Source: Diaphorobacter nitroreducens
GTDB lineage: Bacteria; Pseudomonadota; Gammaproteobacteria; Burkholderiales; Burkholderiaceae_C
Assembly: GCA_003755025.1 (NCBI GenBank)
Contig: RJVL01000003.1
Coordinates: 1 to 64,000 of the forward strand
Direction: 5' to 3'
DNA length: 64,000 nucleotides
Part shown: piece by piece, positions 37,137 through 46,391 of the stretch
How positions within the stretch are numbered: the stretch's first letter is position 1
Layout of the letters: every line of letters starts with the position of its first letter
The notes under the pieces: model-generated
Seen by the model: only the letters and a program-made list of their open reading frames with translations
Told to the model about the DNA's origin: nothing
Databases searched by the model: none
Position numbers and translations under genes: made by a program

Positions 37137-37838
37137 TCAATGCCCCGAGGGGGATGCGGGGTGTGCGCCCAGGTTGCGCTGCAGGATGTTGGAGAACTCC
37201 TCGATGAAGGTCTCCTGGTGGGTCGCCACGCGGTCGATGTCGCGTGCGAAGCGGTTGTACGCAATCACGGCGGGAATGGCGGCGAACAGGCCGATGGCGG
37301 TGGCCACCAGCGCTTCGGCGATGCCGGGCGCCACCGTGGCGAGCGTTACCTGCTCCATGCCGGCGAAACCGGTGAAGGCGTGCATGATGCCCCAGACGGT
37401 GCCGAACAGGCCCACATAGGGCGACACCGAGGCCACCGAGCCGAGGAACGAGAGGCTGGACTCGATCACGTCCATCTCGCGCTGGAAGCTCGCGCGCATG
37501 GCGCGGCGCGCGCCGTCCAGCAGTGTGCCGGGGTCGCTGATGCGGCGTTCCCGCAGCTTTTGGTATTCGCGCATGCCGCTGGCGAAGATGCGCTCCATCG
37601 GGCCCGCGCTCTTGGCGTTGTGCGTGGCGCTGGCGTACAGGTCATTCAGGCTGGTGCCCGACCAGAAGTCGCGCTCGAAGTCTTCGTTCAGAGCCTTCAC
37701 GCGCTTGAGTGCGAACAGCTTGCGGAAGATGGCGGCCCAGCTGGCCACGGAAACCGCGAGCAGCAGCAGCATCACCAGCTGCACCACCCAGCTGGCATTG
37801 AGCACCAGGCTCAAGATGGACATGTCTTGGGAATTCAT
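37137..37838 (-). CDS. tolQ: Tol-Pal system protein TolQ (ExbB family)
   Basis: A 233-residue protein with three transmembrane helices (about residues 15-38, 140-160 and 175-195) and a cytoplasmic loop, the TolQ/ExbB layout. SPYVGLFGTVWGIMHAF and ATAIGLFAAIPAVIAYNRF are family signatures. With TolR it energises TolA. Its ATG overlaps the ybgC stop by four bases. Confidence 0.95.
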   Translation of the reverse strand: MNSQDMSILSLVLNASWVVQLVMLLLLAVSVASWAAIFRKLFALKRVKALNEDFERDFWSGTSLNDLYASATHNAKSAGPMERIFASGMREYQKLRERRISDPGTLLDGARRAMRASFQREMDVIESSLSFLGSVASVSPYVGLFGTVWGIMHAFTGFAGMEQVTLATVAPGIAEALVATAIGLFAAIPAVIAYNRFARDIDRVATHQETFIEEFSNILQRNLGAHPASPSGH

Positions 37839-38260
37839 GATGAGGAGAGTCGTTCCAAAAGGGACCCCGGAATGCGTGCAGGGCGCATGGTGGCGGCATC
37901 CACCCAGCCGATGCGGATGGTGCCTTCGCACAGCAGTGCGGGGGGAGAGTCGGGGATCATCTGCTCTGGTTTCAAGAGCGCCTGCTGCTCGATTGTGAGC
38001 GAAGCGCGGCCCCCTTCGCGCAGGCTGGCGGTAACAATCAGTTCATCGTCCAGGCGGGCGGGGCGCAGGTAGCGCAGGCGTGCGTCGGTTACGACAAACA
38101 TGCCGCCCGTGAGTTCCCGCAATCGTTGCTGGCCCAGGTCCCGCGAGCGCAGCCACTCGGTGCGCGCGCGCTCGAAGAACTTGAGATAGTTGGCATAGAA
38201 CACGATGCCGCCGGCATCGGTGTCTTCCCAGTAAATGCGAACGGGCCACTCGAAAGCCAT
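37835..38260 (-). CDS. ybgC: Tol-Pal-associated acyl-CoA thioesterase YbgC
   Basis: A 141-residue hot-dog-fold thioesterase. YWEDTDAGGIVFYANYLKFF is the YbgC signature with the catalytic aspartate. It hydrolyses acyl-CoA or acyl-ACP thioesters and is normally the first gene of the tol operon, as here (ybgC-tolQ-tolR-tolA). It starts 20 bases after the stop of the aminotransferase gene. Confidence 0.94.
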   Translation of the reverse strand: MAFEWPVRIYWEDTDAGGIVFYANYLKFFERARTEWLRSRDLGQQRLRELTGGMFVVTDARLRYLRPARLDDELIVTASLREGGRASLTIEQQALLKPEQMIPDSPPALLCEGTIRIGWVDAATMRPARIPGSLLERLSSS

Positions 38261-38280
38261 TCTGGCACGCCTGGATGGGG

Positions 38281-39465
38281 TCAGCCGATCAGGCGCTGCA
38301 GGCGCGCCACCGCTTCCTGCAACTGCGCCATGGAGTTGGCCGTGGAAAAGCGCACGAAGCGTTGGGTGTCGGCCGTGCCGAAGTCGCGCCCCGGCGTGAT
38401 GGCCAGGTGGGCACGGCGCATCAGCTCGTAGGCGAAGTCCCAGCTGCCGGCGACGCCCAGGCGCTCGGCGGCCTGCGTGCAGTCGGCCCAGGCGTAGAAG
38501 GCGCCATCGGGCTGCACCGGCACCGTGAGGCCCAGGGCATCGAGTGCGGGGATGAAGTAGTCTCGCCGCGCCTTGAACTCTGCGCGGCGGCGTTCGTACT
38601 CGGCGATGCTGTCCGGCTCGAAGCAGGCCAGCGCCGCATGCTGCGACACCGTGCTGGCGCAGATGAACAGGTTCTGCGCCAGACGCTCCACCACGGGCAC
38701 CATGGCCTCGGGCACCACCATCCAGCCCAGGCGCCAGCCGGTCATGTTGAAGTACTTGCTGAAGCTGTTGATGCTGATGACGTCCTCGCCCAGCGCCAGC
38801 GCCGTCTGGCCGAAGGCGTCGTCATAGGACAGGCCGAGGTAGATTTCGTCGATGATCGTGAGCCCACCCTTGCCGCGCACCACATCGTGGATGCGGCGCA
38901 GTTCGTCTGGCGCAATCGAGGTGCCCGTGGGGTTGGAGGGCGACGCCAGCAGCACGCCGCGCGTCTTCGCCCCCCAAGCCGCCTCGACCTTGGCGGCGCT
39001 GAGCTGGAAGCGCTCCTCGGCCGTGGTGGGGATCAGCACCGCTTTGCCTTCCGCCGCGCTCACGAAGTGGCGGTTGCAGGGGTAGCTGGGGTCGGGCATC
39101 AGGACCTCGTCGCCCGCGTCGATCAGCGCCAGGCAGGCCAGCTGCAGCGCGGCCGATGCGCCGGCCGTGACCACGATGCGCCGCGCGGGTACATCCACGC
39201 CAAAGCGCTCGGCATACCAGCCGCTGATGCGCTCGCGCAGCGCCTCCAGGCCCAGGGCGTTGGTGTACTGCGTGACGCCGCTGCGCACCGCGCGGTCGGC
39301 CGCCTCCACCACCAGCGGGGGCGCGGTGAAGTCGGGCTCGCCGATGTTCAGGAAGATCATCGGCTCGCGGGTGCCGGCGACCTCGCGCGCCAGGGCCTGG
39401 GCGGCCTTGGCCACTTCCATCACGTAAAAGGGTTCGATGCGCTCGGCGCGGGTGGAAAACTTCAT
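38281..39465 (-). CDS. Pyridoxal-phosphate aminotransferase, class I/II
   Basis: A 394-residue fold-type I aminotransferase. IGEPDFTAPP near residue 41, SPSNPTGTS near 175 and the PLP lysine Lys237 in SINSFSKYFNMTGWRLGW are the expected landmarks. The sequence belongs to the aspartate/alanine-type subgroup; the exact amino donor cannot be read. It starts 92 bases after nusB, with a GC-rich inverted repeat (39483-39513) in the gap. Confidence 0.88.
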   Translation of the reverse strand: MKFSTRAERIEPFYVMEVAKAAQALAREVAGTREPMIFLNIGEPDFTAPPLVVEAADRAVRSGVTQYTNALGLEALRERISGWYAERFGVDVPARRIVVTAGASAALQLACLALIDAGDEVLMPDPSYPCNRHFVSAAEGKAVLIPTTAEERFQLSAAKVEAAWGAKTRGVLLASPSNPTGTSIAPDELRRIHDVVRGKGGLTIIDEIYLGLSYDDAFGQTALALGEDVISINSFSKYFNMTGWRLGWMVVPEAMVPVVERLAQNLFICASTVSQHAALACFEPDSIAEYERRRAEFKARRDYFIPALDALGLTVPVQPDGAFYAWADCTQAAERLGVAGSWDFAYELMRRAHLAITPGRDFGTADTQRFVRFSTANSMAQLQEAVARLQRLIG

Positions 39466-39557
39466 GGCGATGCAACGTGCAGGCACCCGCCGGCTGAGGC
39501 CGGCGGCGGGTGCGCTGAGGGAACGAACAATGCGAAGCGGCGCAAGAGGGCTGGCCT

Positions 39558-40091
39558 TCAGCCGCGGGCGGCGGCCTTGTCGGCCGCGACCTCGGTGGCG
39601 CGCAATTGCGGCGCCAGGCCGTTGAGCACGCCGTTGACGTACTTGTGGCCGTCGGTGCCGCCGAACTCCTTGGCCAGCTCGATGCACTCGTTGATGACCA
39701 CGCGCCAGGGCACGTCCTGGCAATGTTGGAATTCGTATACGCCGATCCACATCACCGCATGCTCGATGGGCGAGATCTCGCTCATCTTGCGGTCCAGCTG
39801 CGGTGCGATCAGCTCGTCCATGTACTGGGCGGTGGTGATGCAGCCGTGCAGGAGCGCGTCGTAGTGCGCCGCGTCGGCCTTGTGAAAGCCCGACAGGTCG
39901 CGCGTGAACACGTCGATGGCGGTGGCGTCGTTGCCTCCCACCAGGTGCTGGTAGAGCGCCTGCAGGGCGAATTCGCGCGCGCGGCTACGGCCCGACTTGG
40001 AGCCGGCCTTGCGCGCGCCGGTGCCGGTGGTGCCGGTGCGCGGCTGGCGCGGCGGCCGCGCGGATGGCGTGGGGTTGGCGGAATCGGTCAC
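39558..40091 (-). CDS. nusB: Transcription antitermination factor NusB
   Basis: A 177-residue protein. After a basic, Pro-rich N-terminal extension of about 35 residues comes the NusB core ([18 protein letters not shown], later [20 protein letters not shown]). It binds boxA RNA with NusE in rRNA antitermination. It starts with GTG, overlapping the ribH stop by four bases (GTGA), the common ribH-nusB arrangement. Confidence 0.94.
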   Translation of the reverse strand: MTDSANPTPSARPPRQPRTGTTGTGARKAGSKSGRSRAREFALQALYQHLVGGNDATAIDVFTRDLSGFHKADAAHYDALLHGCITTAQYMDELIAPQLDRKMSEISPIEHAVMWIGVYEFQHCQDVPWRVVINECIELAKEFGGTDGHKYVNGVLNGLAPQLRATEVAADKAAARG

Positions 40092-40552
40092 GACAGCTCC
40101 TCCAGCAAGTTGGCCATTTCCACGGCCACGCGGGCCGCGTCCACGCCTTTTTCGGTCTGGCGGGCGAGGGCCTGTTCCAGGTTTTCGGTGGTGATGATGG
40201 CGTTGGCGATCGGTACCTGGTAGTCCAGGGCCAGGCGGGTCACGCCCGCGCCAGATTCGTTGGCCACCAGCTCGAAGTGGTAGGTCTCGCCGCGGATGAT
40301 GCAGCCCAGCGCGATCAGCGCGTCGTACTCGTCGCGCTCGGCCAGGGCCTGCAGCGCCACGGGCACTTCCAGCGCGCCGGGCACCAGCACGTGGCGGATG
40401 TGCTTTTCCTGCACGCCCAGGCGCAGCAGCTCTGCACGGCAGGCCGCGGCGAGGGTGTTGGTGATGTTCTCGTTGAAGCGGGCCTGCACGATGCCGATGT
40501 GCAGCTTCTTGCCATCGAGCTTGTCCGCGGTTCCTTTGTCTGCGCCAAACAT
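40088..40552 (-). CDS. ribH: 6,7-dimethyl-8-ribityllumazine synthase
   Basis: A 154-residue lumazine synthase. [20 protein letters not shown], then [14 protein letters not shown] and [15 protein letters not shown], are the substrate-binding strands of the family. It condenses the RibBX product 3,4-dihydroxy-2-butanone 4-phosphate with the pyrimidine intermediate in riboflavin synthesis. It lies three bases after ribBX and overlaps nusB. Confidence 0.96.
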   Translation of the reverse strand: MFGADKGTADKLDGKKLHIGIVQARFNENITNTLAAACRAELLRLGVQEKHIRHVLVPGALEVPVALQALAERDEYDALIALGCIIRGETYHFELVANESGAGVTRLALDYQVPIANAIITTENLEQALARQTEKGVDAARVAVEMANLLEELS

Positions 40553-40555
40553 GTC

Positions 40556-41677
40556 TTATTCCTTGGGGATGTAGCCGGTGATTTCGAGTCCATAGCCCAC
40601 CATGCTGGGCATGCGGCGCGGCTGGCCCATGAGCTGCATCTTGGCCACGCCCACCTCGCGCAGGATCTGCGCGCCCACGCCGTAGGTGCGCAGGTCCATG
40701 CGACCGCGCTCGGGCGCCTGGGCGGCGCGGGCCGTGCCTTCGAACTGCTCCAGCAGTTGCTCGGCACTCTCGCCGCAGTTCAGCAGCACGGCCACGCCCT
40801 GGCCGTGGTGGTGGATGTATTGCAGGCTGGCGTCCAGGCTCCACGAGTGCATGCTGCGGCCCACTTCCAGCAGGTCCAGCACCGACAAGGGCTCATGCAC
40901 GCGCACGGGCACGCTCTCTGCGGCGTCCCACTGGCCCTTGACCAGGGCCAGGTGCACGGCCTGGCTCGGCTCGTCGCGGAAGGCGTGCATGGTGAACTCG
41001 CCGAACGCCGTGGTGATCTGGCGCGAAGCCACCTTGTGCACCAGCGACTCGGTGCGGCTGCGGTATTCGATCAGGTCGGCGATCGTGCCGATCTTGATGC
41101 CGTGCTCGGCCGCAAACAGCTGCAGGTCGGGCAGGCGGGCCATGGTGCCGTCGTCCTTCATCACCTCGCAGATCACGGCGGAGGGGCTGCAGCCGGCCAT
41201 GGCGGCCAGGTCGCAGCCGGCCTCGGTGTGGCCGGCGCGCATGAGCACGCCGCCATCCACCGCCTGCAGCGGGAAGATGTGGCCGGGCTGCACCAGGTCG
41301 GCAGCCTGGGCGTTGGCGGCCACGGCGGCCTGCACGGTGCGCGCGCGGTCGGCGGCGCTGATGCCGGTGGTCACGCCCTCGGCCGCCTCGATGGAGACGG
41401 TAAAGGCGGTGCCCATCTTGGTGCCGTTGCGCGCCACCATGGGCGGCAGGCGCAGGCGCTCGCAGCGTTCGCGCGTGAGGGTCAGGCAGATCAGGCCGCG
41501 GCCGAAGCGCGCCATGAAGTTGATGGCCTCGGGCGTGACATGGTCCGCGGCGATCACGAGGTCGCCTTCGTTCTCGCGGTCTTCCTCATCGACGAGGATC
41601 ACGATGCGGCCGGCGCGCAACTCGGCCACGATGTCCTGGACGGGCGAGATGGGCGCGGGCGTGAGGGGGGTGGTCAT
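40556..41677 (-). CDS. ribBX: DHBP synthase with degenerate GTP cyclohydrolase II-like domain (RibBX)
   Basis: A 373-residue protein. Residues 1-205 form a complete 3,4-dihydroxy-2-butanone-4-phosphate synthase ([27 protein letters not shown]). Residues 210-373 align with GTP cyclohydrolase II, but the zinc-binding cysteine motif (in the family CLTGDVFGSxRCDCG) is replaced by [23 protein letters not shown] cyclohydrolase activity is therefore not expected. This matches the RibBX hybrids described in Proteobacteria, where a separate ribA supplies cyclohydrolase. It heads ribBX-ribH-nusB. No FMN riboswitch was recognised in the 258-base leader. Confidence 0.88.
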   Translation of the reverse strand: MTTPLTPAPISPVQDIVAELRAGRIVILVDEEDRENEGDLVIAADHVTPEAINFMARFGRGLICLTLTRERCERLRLPPMVARNGTKMGTAFTVSIEAAEGVTTGISAADRARTVQAAVAANAQAADLVQPGHIFPLQAVDGGVLMRAGHTEAGCDLAAMAGCSPSAVICEVMKDDGTMARLPDLQLFAAEHGIKIGTIADLIEYRSRTESLVHKVASRQITTAFGEFTMHAFRDEPSQAVHLALVKGQWDAAESVPVRVHEPLSVLDLLEVGRSMHSWSLDASLQYIHHHGQGVAVLLNCGESAEQLLEQFEGTARAAQAPERGRMDLRTYGVGAQILREVGVAKMQLMGQPRRMPSMVGYGLEITGYIPKE

Positions 41678-41935
41678 GCAGGGCTTTCGGATGGGCCATG
41701 CGGGCCGGGGCGGTGTGCGTTCCCCGGCGGGCGGGCAACGGGCGTGCCCCCAAAGAACGGCGATGCGGCCCCTGCCGCACGGAGGAGGGACGCGCGGTCC
41801 CGAAGCGGCCAATTCTAGTCGCGCCGCCGGGCCGTTGTCCGCGCGCCGCCGCGGTAAGTCTGCCGCAGGTGGGGGCAAGCGGGCCGCAGGTTGCGCTGCC
41901 TCAACCGTACCGGTGCGCGGAGCGCGGCACAGGGC

Positions 41936-42229
41936 TCAGATGGCGGGGGCCTCCAGCTTCACGTCGCTCACGGGATAGGCCACGCAGGGCAGCACGCAGC
42001 CCTCGGCCTTTTCTTCTGCCGTCAGGCCCGGCCAGTCGATGGCGTAGCGCACCTCGCCCTCCGCCAGCACGCCGATGCAGGTGCGGCAGGTGCCGTTGCG
42101 GCAGGAGCTGGGCCAGTCGATACCGCCTTGCTCCAGCGACAGCAGCAGCGGCTGCTCGGGCCAGGCATCGCACTGGGTGCCGTCGTCGCCCACGCGGGCC
42201 GTGAAGAAGGGGGCTACGGGGGAGTTCAT
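41936..42229 (-). CDS. 2Fe-2S plant-type ferredoxin domain protein
   Basis: A 97-residue protein whose whole length is one 2Fe-2S ferredoxin domain. [13 protein letters not shown] gives Cys43, Cys48 and Cys51, and the fourth ligand is in [10 protein letters not shown]. It would serve as an electron carrier; no partner reductase or oxygenase is adjacent. It ends 258 bases before the start of ribBX and follows the QmcA-like gene on the same strand, separated by repeat copy G. Confidence 0.87.
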   Translation of the reverse strand: MNSPVAPFFTARVGDDGTQCDAWPEQPLLLSLEQGGIDWPSSCRNGTCRTCIGVLAEGEVRYAIDWPGLTAEEKAEGCVLPCVAYPVSDVKLEAPAI

Positions 42230-42241
42230 GCGCAGTTCTAA

Positions 42242-42294
42242 GCAAAAAGTGGCTCCAGCGCTTGTGGGGTGAGCGCTGGTAGCTATAAAAAAAA
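42242..42294 (-). repeat. Dispersed palindromic repeat, copy G
   Basis: CCAGCGCT (42255-42262) pairs with AGCGCTGG (42272-42279); ATAGCTACCAGCGCTC is read on the minus strand, ending in CTTTTTGC. It lies between the QmcA-like gene and the ferredoxin gene. Confidence 0.8.
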
Positions 42295-42310
42295 GAGCGA
42301 AAGCGTTGGG

Positions 42311-43225
42311 TCAGCTGCGCTGCTGCGTCTGGATCATCTTCATGGCCGAACTGACGAGTGCGGATACCTCGGTCATGTTGCTGGGCACGATGAGCGTGGT
42401 GGTGGCGTCCGCGGCCACCTTGCCATACGCCTCCACGGCCTTTTCGGCGACCTTGAGCTGCACGGCCTGCTCGCCGCCCGGCTGGCGGATGGCGGCGGCA
42501 ATGCGCTCGATGGCCTGGGCGGTGGCGTCGGCCACGGCGGTGATGGCGGCGGCCTCGCCCTGGGCGTTGTTGATGGCGGCTTGTTTTTCACCTTCGGAGC
42601 GGGCGATGAAGGCCTCACGCTCGCCGGTGGCGATGTTGATCTGTTCCTGGCGGCGGCCTTCCGAAGCGGCAATCAACGCGCGCTTTTCACGCTCGGCGGT
42701 GATCTGGGCCTGCATGGCGCGCAGGATCTCGGCGGGCGGCGTCAGGTCCTTGATCTCGTAGCGCAGCACCTTCACGCCCCAGTTCAGCGCCGCTTCGTCG
42801 ATGGCCTGCACCACCTGGGCGTTGATCATGTCGCGCTCTTCGAACGTCTTGTCCAGCTCCAGCTTGCCGATCACGCTGCGCAGCGTGGTCTGGGCCAGCT
42901 GCGAGATGGCGGTGATGTAGTTGGACGAACCGTAGCTGGCGCGCATGGGGTCGGTCACCTGGAAGTACAGGATGCCGTCCACCTGCAGCTGGGTGTTGTC
43001 CTTGGTGATGCAGACCTGGCTGGGCACGTCCAGGGGGATTTCCTTCAGGCTGTGCTTGTAGGCGATGCGGTCGACGAAGGGGATGATGAACTTCGGCCCC
43101 GGCGTGAGCGTGCCGGCGTACTTGCCCAGGCGCTCCTTCACCCAGGCATGCTGCTGCGGCACGATCTTGACGGCGCGCGCGATGAAGATCACCGCGATGA
43201 CGAAGAGGATGATGGCGATTTCCAT
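42311..43225 (-). CDS. SPFH/band-7 membrane protein, QmcA/stomatin-like
   Basis: A 304-residue protein with one N-terminal transmembrane helix, an SPFH domain (residues about 20-180; KIVPQQHAWVKERLGKYAGT, VQAIDEAALNWGVKVLRYEI) and a long Ala/Glu/Arg-rich coiled-coil tail. QmcA/stomatin proteins form membrane scaffolds and often partner with NfeD proteins. The gene upstream is an NfeD-like protein on the same strand, which supports this call. Confidence 0.9.
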   Translation of the reverse strand: MEIAIILFVIAVIFIARAVKIVPQQHAWVKERLGKYAGTLTPGPKFIIPFVDRIAYKHSLKEIPLDVPSQVCITKDNTQLQVDGILYFQVTDPMRASYGSSNYITAISQLAQTTLRSVIGKLELDKTFEERDMINAQVVQAIDEAALNWGVKVLRYEIKDLTPPAEILRAMQAQITAEREKRALIAASEGRRQEQINIATGEREAFIARSEGEKQAAINNAQGEAAAITAVADATAQAIERIAAAIRQPGGEQAVQLKVAEKAVEAYGKVAADATTTLIVPSNMTEVSALVSSAMKMIQTQQRS

Positions 43226-43303
43226 GAGGTTTTTCTTTCTGTGCCGCGTGCGGCGGTGAAGGGCAGGGCGGATGGTAGCGAGGCCGCCCCCGGTTCCGGA
43301 TGA

Positions 43304-43735
43304 CTACAGCGGATCCACCAGCAGGCGGTTGCCCACCAGTTCGGCCACGCGGTGCGGGCCAGTGGCGGGCGTGATGCCCGGGCGGTGGATGGCGGTCCAG
43401 CTCGCGCCGCGGTACTTCACGACGGCTGTGCCATCGGGCTGCCAGGCGTCGATGAACACCGTCTCGCCCACGTCCAGGTTCACGCTGCGGTCGGCCCGCG
43501 CGGACGGCTCGCCCGGCCGGCTGCGGCGCTTGACGTAGGCCCCCAGCACGGTGCCGGCCCCGACCAGTGCGCTCACCAGGATCTGCGCCGTGTTGCCCAG
43601 GCCCGCGTGGGCCGCGAGTGCGCCGGCCGCCAGGCCCACGGCCAGCATCAGCAGGTAAAAGGTGCCGGTGAGCAGCTCGGCCACCACGGCCACCCCGGCC
43701 ATGAGCCACCAGAGCGTGGATGCGTCCAGATTCAT
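43304..43735 (-). CDS. NfeD-like membrane protein with C-terminal OB-fold
   Basis: A 143-residue protein with two to three N-terminal helices (about residues 5-75) and a soluble beta-rich domain (VGETVFIDAWQPDGTAVVKY, then RGASWTAI) typical of the NfeD OB-fold. Short NfeD proteins lack the ClpP-like protease part, as here. It is 78 bases upstream of the QmcA-like gene; the two families normally act together in membrane quality control or microdomains. Confidence 0.85.
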   Translation of the reverse strand: MNLDASTLWWLMAGVAVVAELLTGTFYLLMLAVGLAAGALAAHAGLGNTAQILVSALVGAGTVLGAYVKRRSRPGEPSARADRSVNLDVGETVFIDAWQPDGTAVVKYRGASWTAIHRPGITPATGPHRVAELVGNRLLVDPL

Positions 43736-43905
43736 GTGTGTTTTCTCCTTCCCTCTCTGTCGGGTGCGCGCCGGCGGGCGGCGCGGTGTTGTTTCCAGGT
43801 CGATGGATTCTGGGCGAAATGCTGCGGTGTTCATAGGGATAGCACGCATATTCCTTACACTGCGCGCCTCTTTCGTTTTTTTGGCCCGGTCATCGGAGGC
43901 AGCGC

Positions 43906-46275
43906 ATGAAATTTCGCTTTCCCATCGTCATCATCGACGAGGACTATCGTTCAGAGAACACCTCCGGCCTGGGGATTCGGGCGCTGGCGCAGGCCATCGA
44001 GGCGGAAGGGTTCGAGGTCTTGGGAGTGACCAGCTACGGCGACCTGTCCCAGTTCGCCCAGCAGCAAAGCCGCGCCAGCGCGTTCATCCTGTCGATCGAC
44101 GACGAGGAATTCACGCTGGGCACGGGCCAGGATCCCATCGTGCACAGCCTGCGCACCTTCATCGAAGAGGTACGCCGCAAGAACGCCGATGTGCCGATCT
44201 ACGTGCACGGCGAGACCAAGACCGCGCGCCACCTGCCCAACGACATCCTGCGCGAGCTGCACGGCTTCATCCACATGTTCGAGGACACGCCCGAATTCGT
44301 GGCCAAGCACATCATCCGCGAGGCCAAGAGCTACCTGGAGGGCGTGCAGCCGCCATTTTTCAAGGCGCTGCTGGACTACGCGGAAGACGGCTCCTACAGC
44401 TGGCACTGCCCGGGCCACTCGGGCGGCGTGGCGTTCCTCAAGAGCCCCGTGGGCCAGATGTACCACCAGTTCTATGGTGAGAACATGCTGCGCGCGGACG
44501 TCTGCAATGCCGTCGAAGAACTGGGCCAACTGCTGGACCACAACGGCGCCATCGGCGAGAGCGAGCGCAATGCCGCGCGCATCTTCAACGCCGACCACTG
44601 CTTCTTCGTGACCAACGGCACGTCCACCTCCAACAAGATGGTGTGGCACCACACCGTGGCACCGGGTGACGTGGTGGTGGTGGACCGCAACTGCCACAAG
44701 TCCATCCTGCACAGCATCATCATGACCGGGGCGATTCCCGTGTTCCTGAAACCCACGCGCAACCACTTCGGCATCATCGGGCCCATTCCGCAAAGCGAAT
44801 TCGAGCCCGCGACCATCCAGGCGAAGATCAAGGCCAACCCGCTGCTCAAGGGCGTGGACGCCAAGAAGGTCAAGCCGCGTGTGTTGACTCTCACGCAGTC
44901 CACCTACGACGGCGTGCTCTACAACACCGAAACCATCAAGGGCATGCTCGATGGCTACGTCGAGAACCTGCACTTCGACGAGGCCTGGCTGCCCCACGCG
45001 GCCTTCCACCCGTTCTACGGCAGCTACCACGCCATGGGCAAGAAGCGCGCGCGGCCCAAGCAGTCGGTGGTGTACGCCACGCAGTCCATCCACAAGCTGC
45101 TGGCCGGCATCAGCCAGGCCAGCCATGTGCTGGTGCAGGACAGCCAAACGACCAAGCTGGACCGCCACCTGTTCAACGAGGCGTACCTGATGCACACCTC
45201 GACCAGCCCGCAGTACAGCATCATCGCCAGCTGCGACGTGGCTGCAGCCATGATGGAGCCGCCCGGCGGCACCGCCCTGGTGGAGGAAAGCCTGGTCGAA
45301 GCGCTGGACTTTCGCCGCGCCATGCGCAAGGTGGAGGACGAGTTCGGCAAGGACGACTGGTGGTTCAAGGTCTGGGGCCCCGACAAGCTCGCCGACGAGG
45401 GTGTCGGCCGTGCAGATGACTGGATCATCCGCGGCGACGCCAAGGGCAAGAAGAACGGCCCGAGCAAGTGGCATGGCTTCGGTGCGCTGGCCGACGGCTT
45501 CAACATGCTGGACCCGATCAAGTCCACCATCGTCACGCCCGGCCTGAACCTGGACGGCAAGTTCGACAAGACCGGCATTCCGGCCAGCATCGTCACGAAA
45601 TACCTGTCGGAGCACGGCGTGGTGGTGGAGAAGACGGGCCTGTACTCGTTCTTCATCATGTTCACCATCGGCATCACCAAGGGCCGCTGGAATACGCTGC
45701 TGGCCGCCCTGCAGCAGTTCAAGGACGACTACGAGAAGAACCAGCCCATGTGGCGCATCCTTCCCGAGTTCTGCCAGCAGCACAAGCGCTACGAGCGCAT
45801 GGGCCTGAAGGACCTCTGCCAGCATGTGCACCAGCTGTACGCCAAGTACGACATCGCCCGCCTGACGACCGAGATGTATCTCTCGGACCTCACGCCGGCC
45901 ATGAAGCCCAGCGACGCCTATGCCCACATCGCGCAGCGCAAGACCGAGCGCGTGGAGATCGACCAGCTGGAAGGCCGCATCACCACCAGCCTGATCACGC
46001 CGTACCCGCCGGGCATTCCGCTGCTGATTCCCGGCGAGGTGTTCAACAAGAAGATCGTGGACTATCTCAAGTTCTCGCGCGAGTTCTCCAAGCTCTGCCC
46101 GGGGTTCGAGACCGACATCCACGGCCTGGTGGAGATCGAGGACGACAACGGCAACGTGCGTTATTACGCCGACTGCGTGACGCAGGGCACGGGCGGCAGC
46201 CGCAAGCCCCGCGCCAACGACCCTGAGTCGCTGGTGCAGGTGGGCAGCGACGGCCCGTTTGGCCGCACCATCTGA
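43906..46275 (+). CDS. Orn/Lys/Arg decarboxylase, class I (arginine decarboxylase-like)
   Basis: A 789-residue PLP enzyme of the major domain-III family. An N-terminal wing domain (FPIVIIDEDYRSENTSGLGI) precedes the aspartate-aminotransferase-fold core. CPGHSGGVAFLKSPVG and the PLP lysine Lys397 (TQSIHKLLAGIS) are the family landmarks. Length and sequence fit the AdiA/LdcC/SpeC group; arginine is the likeliest substrate but lysine or ornithine is not excluded. It is a single gene, divergent from the NfeD-like gene, ended by a strong terminator. It serves polyamine synthesis or acid resistance; no antiporter gene is adjacent. Confidence 0.88.
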   Translation: MKFRFPIVIIDEDYRSENTSGLGIRALAQAIEAEGFEVLGVTSYGDLSQFAQQQSRASAFILSIDDEEFTLGTGQDPIVHSLRTFIEEVRRKNADVPIYVHGETKTARHLPNDILRELHGFIHMFEDTPEFVAKHIIREAKSYLEGVQPPFFKALLDYAEDGSYSWHCPGHSGGVAFLKSPVGQMYHQFYGENMLRADVCNAVEELGQLLDHNGAIGESERNAARIFNADHCFFVTNGTSTSNKMVWHHTVAPGDVVVVDRNCHKSILHSIIMTGAIPVFLKPTRNHFGIIGPIPQSEFEPATIQAKIKANPLLKGVDAKKVKPRVLTLTQSTYDGVLYNTETIKGMLDGYVENLHFDEAWLPHAAFHPFYGSYHAMGKKRARPKQSVVYATQSIHKLLAGISQASHVLVQDSQTTKLDRHLFNEAYLMHTSTSPQYSIIASCDVAAAMMEPPGGTALVEESLVEALDFRRAMRKVEDEFGKDDWWFKVWGPDKLADEGVGRADDWIIRGDAKGKKNGPSKWHGFGALADGFNMLDPIKSTIVTPGLNLDGKFDKTGIPASIVTKYLSEHGVVVEKTGLYSFFIMFTIGITKGRWNTLLAALQQFKDDYEKNQPMWRILPEFCQQHKRYERMGLKDLCQHVHQLYAKYDIARLTTEMYLSDLTPAMKPSDAYAHIAQRKTERVEIDQLEGRITTSLITPYPPGIPLLIPGEVFNKKIVDYLKFSREFSKLCPGFETDIHGLVEIEDDNGNVRYYADCVTQGTGGSRKPRANDPESLVQVGSDGPFGRTI

Positions 46276-46311
46276 AGTGCCGGCAGCGCCTATCGCAGGA
46301 GGGGCGGGCTG

Positions 46312-46337
46312 AAAAGGGGCGGACGACCGCCCCTTTT
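46312..46337 (+). terminator. Terminator of the decarboxylase gene
   Basis: AAAAGGGGCGG pairs with CCGCCCCTTTT around an ACGA loop. It is symmetrical, so it could also stop minus-strand transcription from ligE. Confidence 0.88.
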
Positions 46338-46391
46338 GCTTCTGTTTTAGTAGCTGGAAGCGCTTGCTGGGCGTGCGCTAGGGCCTCATTT
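46338..46391 (+). repeat. Dispersed palindromic repeat, copy H
   Basis: AGTAGCTGGAAGCGCTTG and GTGCGCTAGGGCCTCATTT. Its right end includes the stop codon of ligE (46386-46388), so the element has contributed the end of that gene. Confidence 0.75.

Noticed and set aside
39483-39513. Terminator between nusB and the aminotransferase gene
   Set aside because: GCACCCGCC/GGCGGGTGC form a stem, but no T-run follows on the minus strand, so it is not counted as a terminator.
41678-41935. FMN riboswitch upstream of ribBX
   Set aside because: Searched the leader on the minus strand for the conserved RFN blocks; none are recognisable, only generic GC-rich stems.
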